Below are positions 34,459-42,856 of a stretch of 64,000 bases of DNA, piece after piece. The notes under the pieces are model-generated. The model was not told the origin of the DNA, searched no databases, and was given only the letters and a program-made list of their open reading frames with translations. Origin of the DNA: Streptomyces sp. NBC_00273 (lineage in GTDB: Bacteria; Actinomycetota; Actinomycetes; Streptomycetales; Streptomycetaceae); the NCBI RefSeq assembly GCF_036178145.1, contig NZ_CP108067.1, positions 4,960,001 through 5,024,000 on the forward strand, given 5' to 3'. A program made the translations under genes and the position numbers. Within the stretch, counting starts at the first letter, position 1. Each line of letters starts with the position of its first letter.

Positions 34459-34707
34459 ATGGCGACGGCGATCAGGCAATGGCGGGGCTGGACGGGCGCG
34501 GCCCCGTTCTGGCTGAACTCGCTCCTGCTGCTGCTGGCCCCCTGCTGCGCCGTGACGCTCTTCGGCCAGATCGGGATCATCGCCGCGCTGGCCGCACTGG
34601 GCGGCCTGGCCCGCCACCTCTGGTACGGCGACTACGGCCACCCGGCCATGCACCTGGCCGGGGCGCTGATGGGAGCGGGCACGGCCGCCTTCGTCATGTG
34701 TGGTTAG
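34459..34707 (+). CDS. Small membrane protein downstream of cbtA
   Basis: 82 aa, two hydrophobic helices separated by a short loop. Possible metal ligands: PCC (residues about 28-30), HLWYGDYGHPAMH (about 53-65) and a C-terminal Cys. It starts 21 bp after the cbtA stop with a G-rich ribosome site, so it is probably part of the riboswitch-controlled operon. I recognise no named family. It may be a third subunit or a metal chaperone at the membrane. Confidence 0.7.
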   Translation: MATAIRQWRGWTGAAPFWLNSLLLLLAPCCAVTLFGQIGIIAALAALGGLARHLWYGDYGHPAMHLAGALMGAGTAAFVMCG

Positions 34708-34919
34708 GGGCATCCGACCTCTCACCCGTTCGGGCGCATGGGCGCCACTGCGAGCATCCGGCGGGCGAACCCTTCGCGAACTGCGAAGACTCCCCGATCG
34801 GGCGACGACACGCCCGTGACGCCATGTCAGTCCGCCGTGTTGCACGGGGTACCGACGGGCAGAGGAGATGTCCACTGCTCACATGACCCGGCCGCCCGAG
34901 CCGGACTGGAGGGAATCCC

Positions 34920-35519
34920 ATGCCCCGCGCCAAGTGGGCCGTCGCTTCGCTGACGGTGGTTCTGCTGTCCACCGGCATCGTGGTGTTGCAACGGACCGAA
35001 GGTGCCCGGCCCGCGGCCGTGACCACCGACGACGCGCTGCCCTCCCGGGCGTTGGGGCTGTCGGGCCACCGCCGTCTGGTGCGGGAGCTGGAACAGTCCG
35101 ACGAACACACCCCCGGCACGGGGGCCCGGTCGCCGAGGACCGCCCCCGGGCCGCTGCGGACGGTCACCGGACCCCTGCGGACCGCGCGGCCGCTGCGGTT
35201 GCGCATCCCGAGCCTGGGCGTGGACCTGCCGCTGACCGGTGGCCGGGCGGAGGTCGCCTGGGACACCGGAGGTCCGGCGCCGGGTGCGGCCGGGACCGCG
35301 GTGGTCACGGTGGAAGGGCTTCGCCTCGGCGAGTTGCGGCGGGGCCGGACCATCGAGATCCCCCGAGCGGACAGCCGTACGGCCGTGTTCACCGTCGTAC
35401 GGATCTCACCGGGCAGGGCCTCCGGCCACGAGGGCGCGCCCGGCCGGGCCCAACTGCGGCTGGTCGGCGGCGAGACCGCCGTCCTGGCCCGGCTGACCGG
35501 GCAGCGCCGCACCCACTGA
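34920..35519 (+). CDS. Sortase-fold (class E/F-like) protein lacking the catalytic triad
   Basis: 199 aa. N-terminal membrane anchor (about 5-22). The body begins LRIPSLGVDLPL, the typical class F sortase opening, and keeps GPAPGAAGTAVV and ELRRGRTIEIPRADSRTAVFTV. The His region (GHVD) reads VTVEG, and the Cys loop (LxTCxG) reads QLRLVGGETAV, so neither His nor Cys is present. It is likely a non-enzymatic binding protein. GGAGGG precedes the ATG. Confidence 0.8.
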   Translation: MPRAKWAVASLTVVLLSTGIVVLQRTEGARPAAVTTDDALPSRALGLSGHRRLVRELEQSDEHTPGTGARSPRTAPGPLRTVTGPLRTARPLRLRIPSLGVDLPLTGGRAEVAWDTGGPAPGAAGTAVVTVEGLRLGELRRGRTIEIPRADSRTAVFTVVRISPGRASGHEGAPGRAQLRLVGGETAVLARLTGQRRTH

Positions 35520-35633
35520 GACCACCGGATCGGGCGACGGTCCGTCAGCCGTGGGGGGTGTCTTCGTCCCCCGGTCGGGGGCTTCTTGGGGTCCACCCGG
35601 GAGTCGTTGGGCGTGGCGGGGCAGACCCCTCGC

Positions 35634-36029
35634 ATGAGCGGCGGGAGGCACCACGCGCGTTCGGCACTGGCCAGGGCTCTGACCGTGGCCTGTGTCGTGC
35701 TGCTGTGCGTCTTCGGCGCCGGTCCGGCCGGCGCAGAAGCCGCCGAGTTCCGCCCCTCCTCCTCCGCGCCCGCCGTGCCCGCCGCGCCGGGCGCCCCCGC
35801 CGAGTCCCCCGAGCCCGGCGAGGGCCAGTCCGATCCGGCTCCGGCCCCTGATCCCGAAGCGCGGGCGGCCGTACGGACGGTCACGCGCGGGCTGTCCGGC
35901 GTACGGCGGGCACCGCTCGCGGTGTTTCACGTGGAACACGCGGCTGCCCCGGCGTGCGGGCCCGCCGCGGAGGCGGCCGAACCGGCCCTGTCCCGGCGGA
36001 CGGTGCGGAGCGTGGTGCTGCGCTGCTGA
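35634..36029 (+). CDS. Small secreted hypothetical protein containing a parS site
   Basis: 131 aa from the ATG at 35634 (an upstream ATG at 35586 is possible but the signal peptide begins here). Signal peptide ALTVACVVLLCVFGAGPAGAEA, then a Pro/Ala/Ser-rich body and a basic C-terminus ending SVVLRC. The only unusual stretch, AVFHVEHAA, is the translation of a near-perfect parS, so the coding and non-coding functions overlap. No known domain. Confidence 0.55.
   Translation: MSGGRHHARSALARALTVACVVLLCVFGAGPAGAEAAEFRPSSSAPAVPAAPGAPAESPEPGEGQSDPAPAPDPEARAAVRTVTRGLSGVRRAPLAVFHVEHAAAPACGPAAEAAEPALSRRTVRSVVLRC
35923..35938. promoter_or_regulatory. parS-like site, one mismatch
   Basis: TGTTTCACGTGGAACA differs from the Streptomyces parS consensus (core GTTTCACGTGAAAC) at one base. 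Symmetric flanking bases (GTG...CAC) extend it. Confidence 0.8.
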
Positions 36030-36089
36030 GCGGACCGAGGTTCGGACGCAGCCCCCCACACCACCCCCTGAGCACCGTGAGGTTCCGCC

Positions 36090-36266
36090 ATGCCCATCGA
36101 CCCGTACGCCGCACTGAACGCCATGCTCCGCGCCGAGGTCACCCGGTTCTCCCCGCCGGTCCGGCAGACCGAGCCGGCCGCGTCGCCGAAGACCACGGCC
36201 ACCGCCACGGCCGTCGAGGCCGAGGGCGAACCTCAGCCGACGGCCCCGGCGGATTCGGCCGCGTAG
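36090..36266 (+). CDS. Small hypothetical protein, 58 aa
   Basis: Opens MPIDPYAALNAMLRAEVTRF and ends EPQPTAPADSAA. GTGAGG lies 8-10 bases upstream of the ATG. The N-terminus is a short amphipathic helix and the remainder is Thr/Ala/Pro-rich and probably disordered. No signal peptide and no cysteines. It is short enough to be missed by usual gene cutoffs. It follows the parS-containing gene by 60 bp and may share its transcript. Confidence 0.65.
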   Translation: MPIDPYAALNAMLRAEVTRFSPPVRQTEPAASPKTTATATAVEAEGEPQPTAPADSAA

Positions 36267-36284
36267 GAAGCGCGCGGACGCGCC

Positions 36285-36311
36285 AGGAGCGCCGGGGGTA
36301 CCGGCGCTCCT
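36285..36311. terminator. 11-bp hairpin between convergent genes
   Basis: AGGAGCGCCGG, loop GGGTA, CCGGCGCTCCT, midway between the 58-aa gene and the membrane gene at 36349. Confidence 0.8.
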
Positions 36312-36348
36312 GTCCGTCCCGGCCGTGCGGCCGGCTCAGTCCTCGCGC

Positions 36349-36753
36349 TCAGTCCTCGTGCGTGTAGTAGCGGTAGAAGGCCGCCGCACCGACGCCCGCG
36401 GCGACGGCGAGGCCCACCACCACGGACTTGAGGATCGACTGGTCGGTGAGGCTGTGCAGGTAGCCCACCGCGATGCCGCCGAAGGCTCCGTAGGCGGCGG
36501 CGTGGACCTCGCGCATCATCCGGGGACCGACCCTGGCCAGGCCGAACATGACGCCTGCGAAGATCACGCCGCACAGGATCCCGTAGAAGACGTTGGCCGT
36601 GGTCACCGGACCCGCCTGGCGCTCGATGAAAGCGGCCCAGAATCCGTAGACGAGTCCGAGGAGCACGGGCCCCACGAACGCGCTCTTGTGCAGGTGGGTC
36701 TTGCTCGCGCCCTGCCGGCGCCGCCCGAGGGCGCTCGGTGCCGCATGTGCCAT
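36349..36753 (-). CDS. Small membrane protein, 134 aa
   Basis: After a basic N-terminus (GRRRQGASKTHLHKS) there are four membrane helices (FVGPVLLGLVYGFWAAFIE; FYGILCGVIFAGVMFGLA; AYGAFGGIAVGYLHS; VVVGLAVAAGVGAAAFYRYY). No recognised catalytic motif. Start at 36753 has GAGAGGAG 8 bases upstream. No operon partner. Function unknown. Confidence 0.75.
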   Translation of the reverse strand: MAHAAPSALGRRRQGASKTHLHKSAFVGPVLLGLVYGFWAAFIERQAGPVTTANVFYGILCGVIFAGVMFGLARVGPRMMREVHAAAYGAFGGIAVGYLHSLTDQSILKSVVVGLAVAAGVGAAAFYRYYTHED

Positions 36754-36819
36754 GACGGGCTCCTCTCTCCCATCATCCAGGGCACACCCGCCGACCCGGG
36801 GCGGCAAGTGGATCAGCGG

Positions 36820-37218
36820 TCAGGACGTGCGCACGGCCACCGCGTCGATCTCGAAGAGCATGTCGGGCAGGGCCAGCGCGGCGACGCCGATCAGGGTCTG
36901 GGCGGGCAGTTCGGTCCCCCAGGTGGCGTGCAGCTGTCCCAGCAGGACCTCCAACTTCTGCTGGTCGTGGCCGACGATGTAGGTGCCGATGCGGACCACG
37001 TCGGAGGGGCCGAGGCCGACGGCCGCAAGGGCGGTACGGAGGTTGGCGAAGGCCCGCTCGACCTGGTCGGCGAAGTCCCCGGAGACGACGTGGCCCTGCT
37101 CGTCGGATCCGTACTGGCCGGCTATGAACACCTGCTCGCCGGGCGCGGAGACGATGTGGCTGTAGCCGTAGCCGGTCGGGGTGTGGAGTCCTGCCGGGTT
37201 GATGATGCTGCGCGTCAT
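36820..37218 (-). CDS. RidA/YjgF family protein without the deaminase Arg
   Basis: 132 aa, chorismate-mutase-like fold with GQVFIAGQYGSDEQGHVV, then QVERAFANLRTALAAVGLGPSDVVRIGTYI, and the terminal LPDMLFEIDAVAV. The Arg that RidA uses to deaminate 2-aminoacrylate (R-x-P near the C-terminus) is Ala-Leu here (ALALP), placing it in the Rid4-7 type subfamilies that lack imine deaminase activity. Separated by 60 bp from the Rrf2 gene, same strand, so probably one transcript. Confidence 0.88.
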   Translation of the reverse strand: MTRSIINPAGLHTPTGYGYSHIVSAPGEQVFIAGQYGSDEQGHVVSGDFADQVERAFANLRTALAAVGLGPSDVVRIGTYIVGHDQQKLEVLLGQLHATWGTELPAQTLIGVAALALPDMLFEIDAVAVRTS

Positions 37219-37278
37219 GCCGAGCTCCCTTGTTCCGTGTCCGTGTCCGTACGTGTGGTGCGGCGCTCCCTGGTGCGG

Positions 37279-37773
37279 CTACCGCGCGGCGAGCCAGGCA
37301 CGGAGCCGCTCGGGGGCCCCGGGGGCCTGCCGTTCGGCCTGCTGCCGGATCTCGTCGAGGTTCTGGGCCGCCAGTGCCCTGCGCCAGGCCAGTTCGGCCC
37401 GCGCCATGGCGTGCGCGATGGCGCAGTCGGCGGCGTCCCCCTCCGGGGCGGAGTCCGCCGGTTCGCCCCCTCCGGGCCCCTGCTGCCGGATCTCCGCGCA
37501 CCGGAAGGCCTCCTCGGGCCCTTCGACGGCGGCGACCACGTCCATGAGCGAGATGGCGTCGAGCGGGCGGGCCAGCCGGAAGCCGCCCCGGGGGCCGGGG
37601 GTGGAGGTGACGATGCCCGCCCGGGCCAGCGCCTGGAGCTGCTTGTTGAGGTAGGCCGCGGGCAGGTCGTGCCAGGCGGCGAGACGCGCCGCCGACACGG
37701 AGCGGTCCGGGCCGCTCCAGGCCAGGTTGACGCAACTGTGCAGCGCCCACTCGACGCCCTCGCTCATCTTCAT
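37279..37773 (-). CDS. Rrf2 family regulator
   Basis: 164 aa. N-terminal winged helix (VEWALHSCVNLAW... LPAAYLNKQLQALARAGIVTSTPGPRGGFRLARPLDAISLMDVVAAVEG) typical of Rrf2. Cysteines at residue 14, about 92 and about 118 (EAFRCAEI, ADCAIAH) might bind an Fe-S cluster, though the spacing differs from IscR/NsrR. Its promoter has near-consensus elements with an internal inverted repeat, so it should be autoregulated. It probably controls the RidA-like gene downstream. Confidence 0.88.
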   Translation of the reverse strand: MKMSEGVEWALHSCVNLAWSGPDRSVSAARLAAWHDLPAAYLNKQLQALARAGIVTSTPGPRGGFRLARPLDAISLMDVVAAVEGPEEAFRCAEIRQQGPGGGEPADSAPEGDAADCAIAHAMARAELAWRRALAAQNLDEIRQQAERQAPGAPERLRAWLAAR

Positions 37774-37809
37774 ATTCTGGATATTAAATGTCCAGAATTA
37801 TCGGCGCAA
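37774..37809 (-). promoter_or_regulatory. Rrf2 promoter with internal operator
   Basis: On the minus strand: -35 TTGCGC (37809-37804), 17-bp spacer, -10 TAATAT (37786-37781), then ATG at 37773, 7 bp on (leaderless). The inverted repeat ATTCTGGA-N9-TCCAGAAT (37774-37798) spans the spacer and -10, ideal for autorepression. Confidence 0.85.
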
Positions 37810-38720
37810 GGGTGCCGCGCCGCCCGACGGCCCACCACCCGCCCGCAGCAACACCGCTCGCGCCCGGCCCCGCGTCCGCATTCCCTGGTGACGTGCGCAC
37901 CATCCTGTCGACGGTACTCATCGTGCTCGTGGCCCTCCTGGTGCCCGCGAGCGCCGTCGCGTACTGGGCCGACCGCGAACTGGGCAACGCCGACCGGTAC
38001 ACCGCCGCCATGTCCCCCCTCGCCGAGAACCCGAAGGTGCAGGAGGTCGTCGTCACCCAGGTCACCCGCGCCCTCGCCGGCCAGATCGACGCGGGCCCCT
38101 TCCAGATCGGCGTGGACACCCTGCTCGGCGAGGCCCTGCAATCCTTCGCCGGCACCGCCGCCTACCGGACCGCCTGGGACGCGGCCAACCGCGCCGCCCA
38201 CGTCGCGTTCCTCGACGCGCTCACCACCGGCCACGGCGACGCCCTCACCATCGACCTCGCACCCGTCATCGCCCAGGTCAGGGGCGACCTCGTCGCTGAC
38301 GAGGTGCCCTTCGCCGACCGCATCCCGGTGACCCACCTGACCGTGAAGGTCATGGAGTACGACAACCTCGCCGCTCTCCGGAAGGGCTTCCACATGCTCC
38401 AGGTCGCGGGCGTCTGGCTCCCCGTACTGACCCTGGTCCTGGCCGCGGCGGCCATCGCCGTAGCCGTCCGCCGACGGCGCGCCGTCATGGCCACCGGAGT
38501 GGGTCTGGCGGTCGGGGCCGGATTGCTGTGGCTCGCGGTGGACGTGTGCCGCCGGCTCACCCTGGACGACCTGCCCGCCGACATCGACCGGCCCGCCGCC
38601 GGGGCGGTGTACGACGCCCTCACCGCGTACCTGCGCACCACCGCCTGGGTGGTGCTGGCGATCGGGCTCGCCGCCGCACTCTCCGCATGGGTGATGGGCC
38701 GACTACGCCGCACCCCATAA
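37788..38720 (+). CDS. Integral membrane protein, 310 aa
   Basis: One N-terminal helix (about 38-60), a large extracytoplasmic domain with Ala/Asp/Arg-rich helices (ENPKVQEVVVTQVTRALAGQ... GDALTIDLAPVIAQVRGDL), then three helices at the C-terminus. This layout matches a conserved actinobacterial family without assigned function. The ATG at 37788 lies inside the Rrf2 operator. A GTG at 37893, which immediately precedes the first helix, is an equally plausible start. Confidence 0.75.
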   Translation: MSRIIGARVPRRPTAHHPPAATPLAPGPASAFPGDVRTILSTVLIVLVALLVPASAVAYWADRELGNADRYTAAMSPLAENPKVQEVVVTQVTRALAGQIDAGPFQIGVDTLLGEALQSFAGTAAYRTAWDAANRAAHVAFLDALTTGHGDALTIDLAPVIAQVRGDLVADEVPFADRIPVTHLTVKVMEYDNLAALRKGFHMLQVAGVWLPVLTLVLAAAAIAVAVRRRRAVMATGVGLAVGAGLLWLAVDVCRRLTLDDLPADIDRPAAGAVYDALTAYLRTTAWVVLAIGLAAALSAWVMGRLRRTP

Positions 38721-38802
38721 GCTCGGAAGGTACCAACACGCACAGAACCATGCAGAAGATCACAGAAGAACCGATTCGCGAGCGGCGGGCACGGAAGCGG
38801 GA

Positions 38803-40797
38803 ATGAGCACCGAACGCACCGAACACATATCGTCGCGGCGAGCCCGGCACCATCCGCTGGCTCCGCCCTCCTGGCTGCTCAACGGGCTGAAGCCCAGTGC
38901 CGCACCGATCCCGTGGGCCGCAGTGGCCCGGGCCTCGGTCGCGATGTCCGTCCCGCTCGCCGTCGGCTTCGCCCTCGACGAGCCCGAATACGGCGCGCTC
39001 GCCTCCATGGGCGCCCTCGCCGGAGTCATCGGCGACACCGCCGACGCCTACCGGATGCGCGTCCTGAACATCGCCGTCCCCCAGCTCTTCGGCGCCGTCG
39101 GCGTGGCACTGGGCACCCTGGTCTACGGGCACGGCTGGCTGGCCGTCGGAGCGCTCACCCTCGTCGCCCTCGTCTCCGGGATGATCTCCTCCATCGGCAC
39201 CGTGGCCTCCGTGTCCGGACTGCTGCTCCTGCTCAACGCCGTGATCGGCGCCGGACTGCCACTGCCCGAACCCTGGTGGACGGCGCCGCTGCTGCTGGCC
39301 GCGGGCGGGCTGTTCGTCCTCGCACTGAGCCTGCTGGGCTGGCCGCTGCGCCGCCGGCAACCGGAGCGCACCGCCGTCGCCGACACCTACCGTGCCCTGG
39401 CCGACGCCCTGGAGGCAGCCGGCGGGCCCGGCGCCCGCTACGAGGGACGCCGGCAGCAGGTCACCCAGGCCATCAACCACGCCTACGACCTCGTGCTCGG
39501 CCGCCGGGCCCGGGTGCACGGGCGCAGCCCCTCGCTGGTGCGGCTGCTGGCCCAGCTCAACGTCGTGATCCCACTGGTGGAGGCCGCGCCCGCCGCGCAC
39601 CTGCGCGGCCGGCCGCTGCCCCCCGAGATCCCTGCGTCCGTACGGGAACTGGCCGACGCCGTCGAGGAGGGCCGCACCGGAACCCCCGTGCTGGAGCTGC
39701 CCGCCCCGCAGACCCCGGCCGAACGGGCCGTCGACGCGGCCCTGCGCCACGCCGCGAAGATCGTGTACATCGCCCGGCCGGACCTCGACAACGTGGACGA
39801 CCGGCTCGGCCGGCCCGCCGCCCTGCGGGTGCGCGCCCGGCGGGCGGTACGCGACATGGTGCTGTCCCGGGCCTCCTGGCGGTACGGGCTGCGGCTCGCG
39901 CTGTGCATCGGGATCGCACAGTCCCTCGTATCGGTGATCGAGTTCGAGCGGTCCTACTGGGTCGCACTGACCGTCACCTTCGTCCTCAAGCCCGACTTCG
40001 GTTCGGTGTTCTCCCGGGCCGTACTGCGCGCGCTCGGCACCGCGGGCGGCCTGGTCATCGCGGCCGCCGTGCTCTCCGAGGTGCCGCGCGGCTGGTGGGA
40101 CGTCCCCGTGATGGTGGTGCTCGCCGGGCTGATCCCCGCCTTCTCCGTCAAGGGCTACGCCTTCCAGACCGCCGCGATCACCCCGGTGATCCTGCTCCTC
40201 TCGGACCTGCTCAACCACCAGGGCTTCGACCTGATCCGCCCCCGGCTGGTGGACAGCCTCATCGGCTGCGCCATCACCCTCGTCTTCGGATACCTGCTGT
40301 GGCCCGAGAGCTGGCACACCCGGATCGGGGACCGGCTCGCCGACACCGTGGACGACGCCGCCCGGTACGTGGAACGGGCCTTCGCACCGGTCGCGGACGA
40401 GGCCGCGCTCGCGGCGGCCCGGACCACCCGCCTCCAGGCCCGGCGGCGCATCTACCGGGACCTGTCGGGCGTGCGCAGCGAGTTCCAGCGGGCGCTGACC
40501 GAGCCGCCGCCGACCGGAGCGCGGGCCGCCGCCTGGTGGCCGCTGGTGGTCGCCGTCGAGCGGATCGTGGACGCCACCACCGCCGCGCGGGTCCGGGTCA
40601 ACCACGGCGCGGCCCCGCCCCCCGCCGAGGAGGTGGAGTCGATCGCGCGGCAGCTCCGCGAGCTGGCCGTGCGGGTGCGCAGCAGCAGCGTCCCGGTACG
40701 GGTCGAGGCGGGGCCGCCGGGCGAAGCGACGAGCGTGCTGGCCCCGGTCCACCAGGAGATCGCGGCGGCCCTGGCCATCGCCCGGCCGGAGTCCTGA
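38803..40797 (+). CDS. FUSC family (aromatic acid exporter-like) protein
   Basis: 664 aa with two sets of about five to six helices, separated by cytosolic helical regions. The second set (YGLRLALCIGIAQSLVSVIEFERSYWVALTVTFVLKPDFGSVFSRAVLRALGT) is the FUSC/YccS signature. Related AaeB and YccS proteins move aromatic acids or unknown anions. Start with GGAAGCGGGA upstream. An 80-bp gap follows the previous membrane gene, so the two may be cotranscribed. Confidence 0.88.
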   Translation: MSTERTEHISSRRARHHPLAPPSWLLNGLKPSAAPIPWAAVARASVAMSVPLAVGFALDEPEYGALASMGALAGVIGDTADAYRMRVLNIAVPQLFGAVGVALGTLVYGHGWLAVGALTLVALVSGMISSIGTVASVSGLLLLLNAVIGAGLPLPEPWWTAPLLLAAGGLFVLALSLLGWPLRRRQPERTAVADTYRALADALEAAGGPGARYEGRRQQVTQAINHAYDLVLGRRARVHGRSPSLVRLLAQLNVVIPLVEAAPAAHLRGRPLPPEIPASVRELADAVEEGRTGTPVLELPAPQTPAERAVDAALRHAAKIVYIARPDLDNVDDRLGRPAALRVRARRAVRDMVLSRASWRYGLRLALCIGIAQSLVSVIEFERSYWVALTVTFVLKPDFGSVFSRAVLRALGTAGGLVIAAAVLSEVPRGWWDVPVMVVLAGLIPAFSVKGYAFQTAAITPVILLLSDLLNHQGFDLIRPRLVDSLIGCAITLVFGYLLWPESWHTRIGDRLADTVDDAARYVERAFAPVADEAALAAARTTRLQARRRIYRDLSGVRSEFQRALTEPPPTGARAAAWWPLVVAVERIVDATTAARVRVNHGAAPPPAEEVESIARQLRELAVRVRSSSVPVRVEAGPPGEATSVLAPVHQEIAAALAIARPES

Positions 40798-40879
40798 CCC
40801 GCCGCCGCACCCGGGAAGGGTGTCCCCCGAATGGGTCGGCTCCCGGGCCGGGCGGGGGCGGACGGGGGAGCATCGGAGC

Positions 40880-41578
40880 ATGCACCGCGTCCCTGCCGTG
40901 ATGGTCCTCGCCGTACTCCTGGCGGGGTGCGCCGATGTGGAGGGGCTGCAGAGCGAGGGCGACCTCGGCACGGTGCACGCCCCGAAGAGCCTGTGGAAGG
41001 ACATCCGCCCCGACCCGCCCGCCCCGGACCAGAGGCCGGGCACGGCCGCCGTGGTCCCGGGGCTCCCCAAGGTGGCCGACCTGAGCATGCGCGGGGTGGA
41101 CGCACTGTCCGTCGTACGCGCCGACATCACCTCCGCCGCCGAGCAGGACGACGGGACCGGCCGGCTCGTCGACCCGCGGGCCGTCCAGCGGCTCGCGCTC
41201 TGCACACGGGCTGTGGACGGCGGCCCCGACTGCCCGGTGCGCCCCGCGGTCCTGCACGACCTGACGGGCAACGGCCGGGAGGAACTCATCACCGCCCTGG
41301 ACGTCGACGGCCGGGTCAGCGAGCTGCGCGTCTACACCGTCCAGGACGACGGGAGCATCGCCCGGATCCTGTCGCGGCGCGGGGTGCTGGAGGGCGTGGA
41401 GGTGGCCGCCGAGCACCTGGCGGTCCGCGAGCCCACGACCAACCCCGACCACGTCGCCGTCTCCGACTACGTGTGGGACCCGAAGGCCGGGATCATGAAC
41501 CTGTCCCAGCTCACCCTCGACGACTGCCCGGGGCGCACCCAGGCCCCGACGAGCGGGGACGGGCGATGCGCGCGCTGA
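40880..41578 (+). CDS. Lipoprotein, partner of the sensor kinase
   Basis: 232 aa. Signal peptide with lipobox VLLAGC (Cys 17). The body has paired Cys residues (LALCTRAVDGGPDCPV; DDCPGRTQ) and an FG-GAP-like stretch VLHDLTGNGREELITALDVDGRVSELRVYTVQDDGS, so it is an extracytoplasmic beta-rich domain. Its last 13 bases overlap the kinase start, so the pair is translationally coupled and the lipoprotein is a probable signal-sensing or modulating partner. Confidence 0.82.
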   Translation: MHRVPAVMVLAVLLAGCADVEGLQSEGDLGTVHAPKSLWKDIRPDPPAPDQRPGTAAVVPGLPKVADLSMRGVDALSVVRADITSAAEQDDGTGRLVDPRAVQRLALCTRAVDGGPDCPVRPAVLHDLTGNGREELITALDVDGRVSELRVYTVQDDGSIARILSRRGVLEGVEVAAEHLAVREPTTNPDHVAVSDYVWDPKAGIMNLSQLTLDDCPGRTQAPTSGDGRCAR

Positions 41579-42843
41579 GCAGCCTGCGCTGGAAGATCGC
41601 ACTGACCACCACCATGGTGTGCTGCATGGTCGCCGCCGCACTGGGCATCCTGGTGCACAACGTGGTCGCCCGGCAGATGGTCGGAGAGGTCCGCAAGGCC
41701 GCCGCCACCGAGCTGGAGCACGCCCTGGGCCACTACGAGTACGGCACCGCGCACGGCGACGTGAACGCCGCGTTCGACCCGCCCGACCTGCCCCGGCGAC
41801 TGCGCGAGCTCGTCGCGAGCGGACAGACCGGCAGCATCGTCGGCGAACAGGGGGGAAAGCCCGTCATGTGGGCGGCCGGACCCGCCGACGACAAGGCCCT
41901 CGCGGTCTGGTTGCCCTTCGGGAGCACCCGGGAGCGGCTGCGGGACATCGACACCGCGATCCTCGCCTCCGCGATCCTCGCGGCCGGTCTGGTGGCGCTG
42001 GCCGGCCTGTTCCTCGCCGACCGGATCAGCCGGCGGCTCGCGACCACGGCCGCCGTGGCCCGCCGGATCAGCGCCGGGGACCTGGACGCCCGGGTGAACT
42101 TCCCGGCCGAGGGGGACGATCCGGGGCCGGGCGGCTCCCGCGACGAGGTCCGGGACGTGGCGCACGCGCTGGACTCGATGGCGAGCTCGCTCCAGGGCCG
42201 GCTGGAGGCGGAGAAGCGCTTCACGGCGGACGTCGCGCACGAGCTGCGCACCCCGCTCACCGGTTCGCTGGCCGCGGCGGCGCTGCTGCCCGAGGGCCGC
42301 CCCAAGGAAATGATCAACAACCGTTTGAAGGCCCTGCACCTGCTGACCGAGGACCTGCTGGAGATCTCCCGGCTGGACTCGGGCGTCGAACGGGCCGACC
42401 TCGCCCGGGTGGAGCTCGGCCGGGCGGTGCAGCGGGCGGTCGCCGCGGCCGCCGGGAGCGTCGCCGCACCGGAGGCGGGGCCGGCCGCTTCGGTTCGGGT
42501 GGTCCAGGACATGGTGGTGGTCACCGACCGGCGGCGGCTGGACCGGATCCTGGCCAACCTGCTGGCCAACGCCGGCAAACACGGCAGACCGCCGGTCGAG
42601 GTGACCGTGGAGGGGCCGGTGGTGGTGGTCCGCGACCACGGGCCGGGCTACCCGCCCGAGCTGATCGAGCAGGGCCCGCAGCGGTTCCGTACGGGGGACC
42701 CGGGCCGCGGGCGCGGCCACGGCCTGGGCCTCACGATCGTGATGGGGCAGGCGGCCGTGCTGGAGATCGTGGTGGGCTTCGCCAACGCGCCCGACGGGGG
42801 CGCGGTGACGACGCTCCGACTCCCCGTCGGCAGGGTGCCGTAG
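41566..42843 (+). CDS. Sensor histidine kinase without an adjacent response regulator
   Basis: 425 aa. TM1 (about 12-32), extracytoplasmic loop, TM2 (about 135-156), HAMP (RISRRLATTAAVARRISAGDLDARV), H-box AHELRTPLTG with phospho-acceptor His 225, N-box NLLANAGKHG, G-box RDHGPGYP and GRGHGLGLTIV. No response regulator lies on either side, so it is an orphan unless the partner is encoded elsewhere. Coupled to the upstream lipoprotein. Confidence 0.92.
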   Translation: MRALSSLRWKIALTTTMVCCMVAAALGILVHNVVARQMVGEVRKAAATELEHALGHYEYGTAHGDVNAAFDPPDLPRRLRELVASGQTGSIVGEQGGKPVMWAAGPADDKALAVWLPFGSTRERLRDIDTAILASAILAAGLVALAGLFLADRISRRLATTAAVARRISAGDLDARVNFPAEGDDPGPGGSRDEVRDVAHALDSMASSLQGRLEAEKRFTADVAHELRTPLTGSLAAAALLPEGRPKEMINNRLKALHLLTEDLLEISRLDSGVERADLARVELGRAVQRAVAAAAGSVAAPEAGPAASVRVVQDMVVVTDRRRLDRILANLLANAGKHGRPPVEVTVEGPVVVVRDHGPGYPPELIEQGPQRFRTGDPGRGRGHGLGLTIVMGQAAVLEIVVGFANAPDGGAVTTLRLPVGRVP

Positions 42844-42856
42844 GGGAGGTGAGCGG

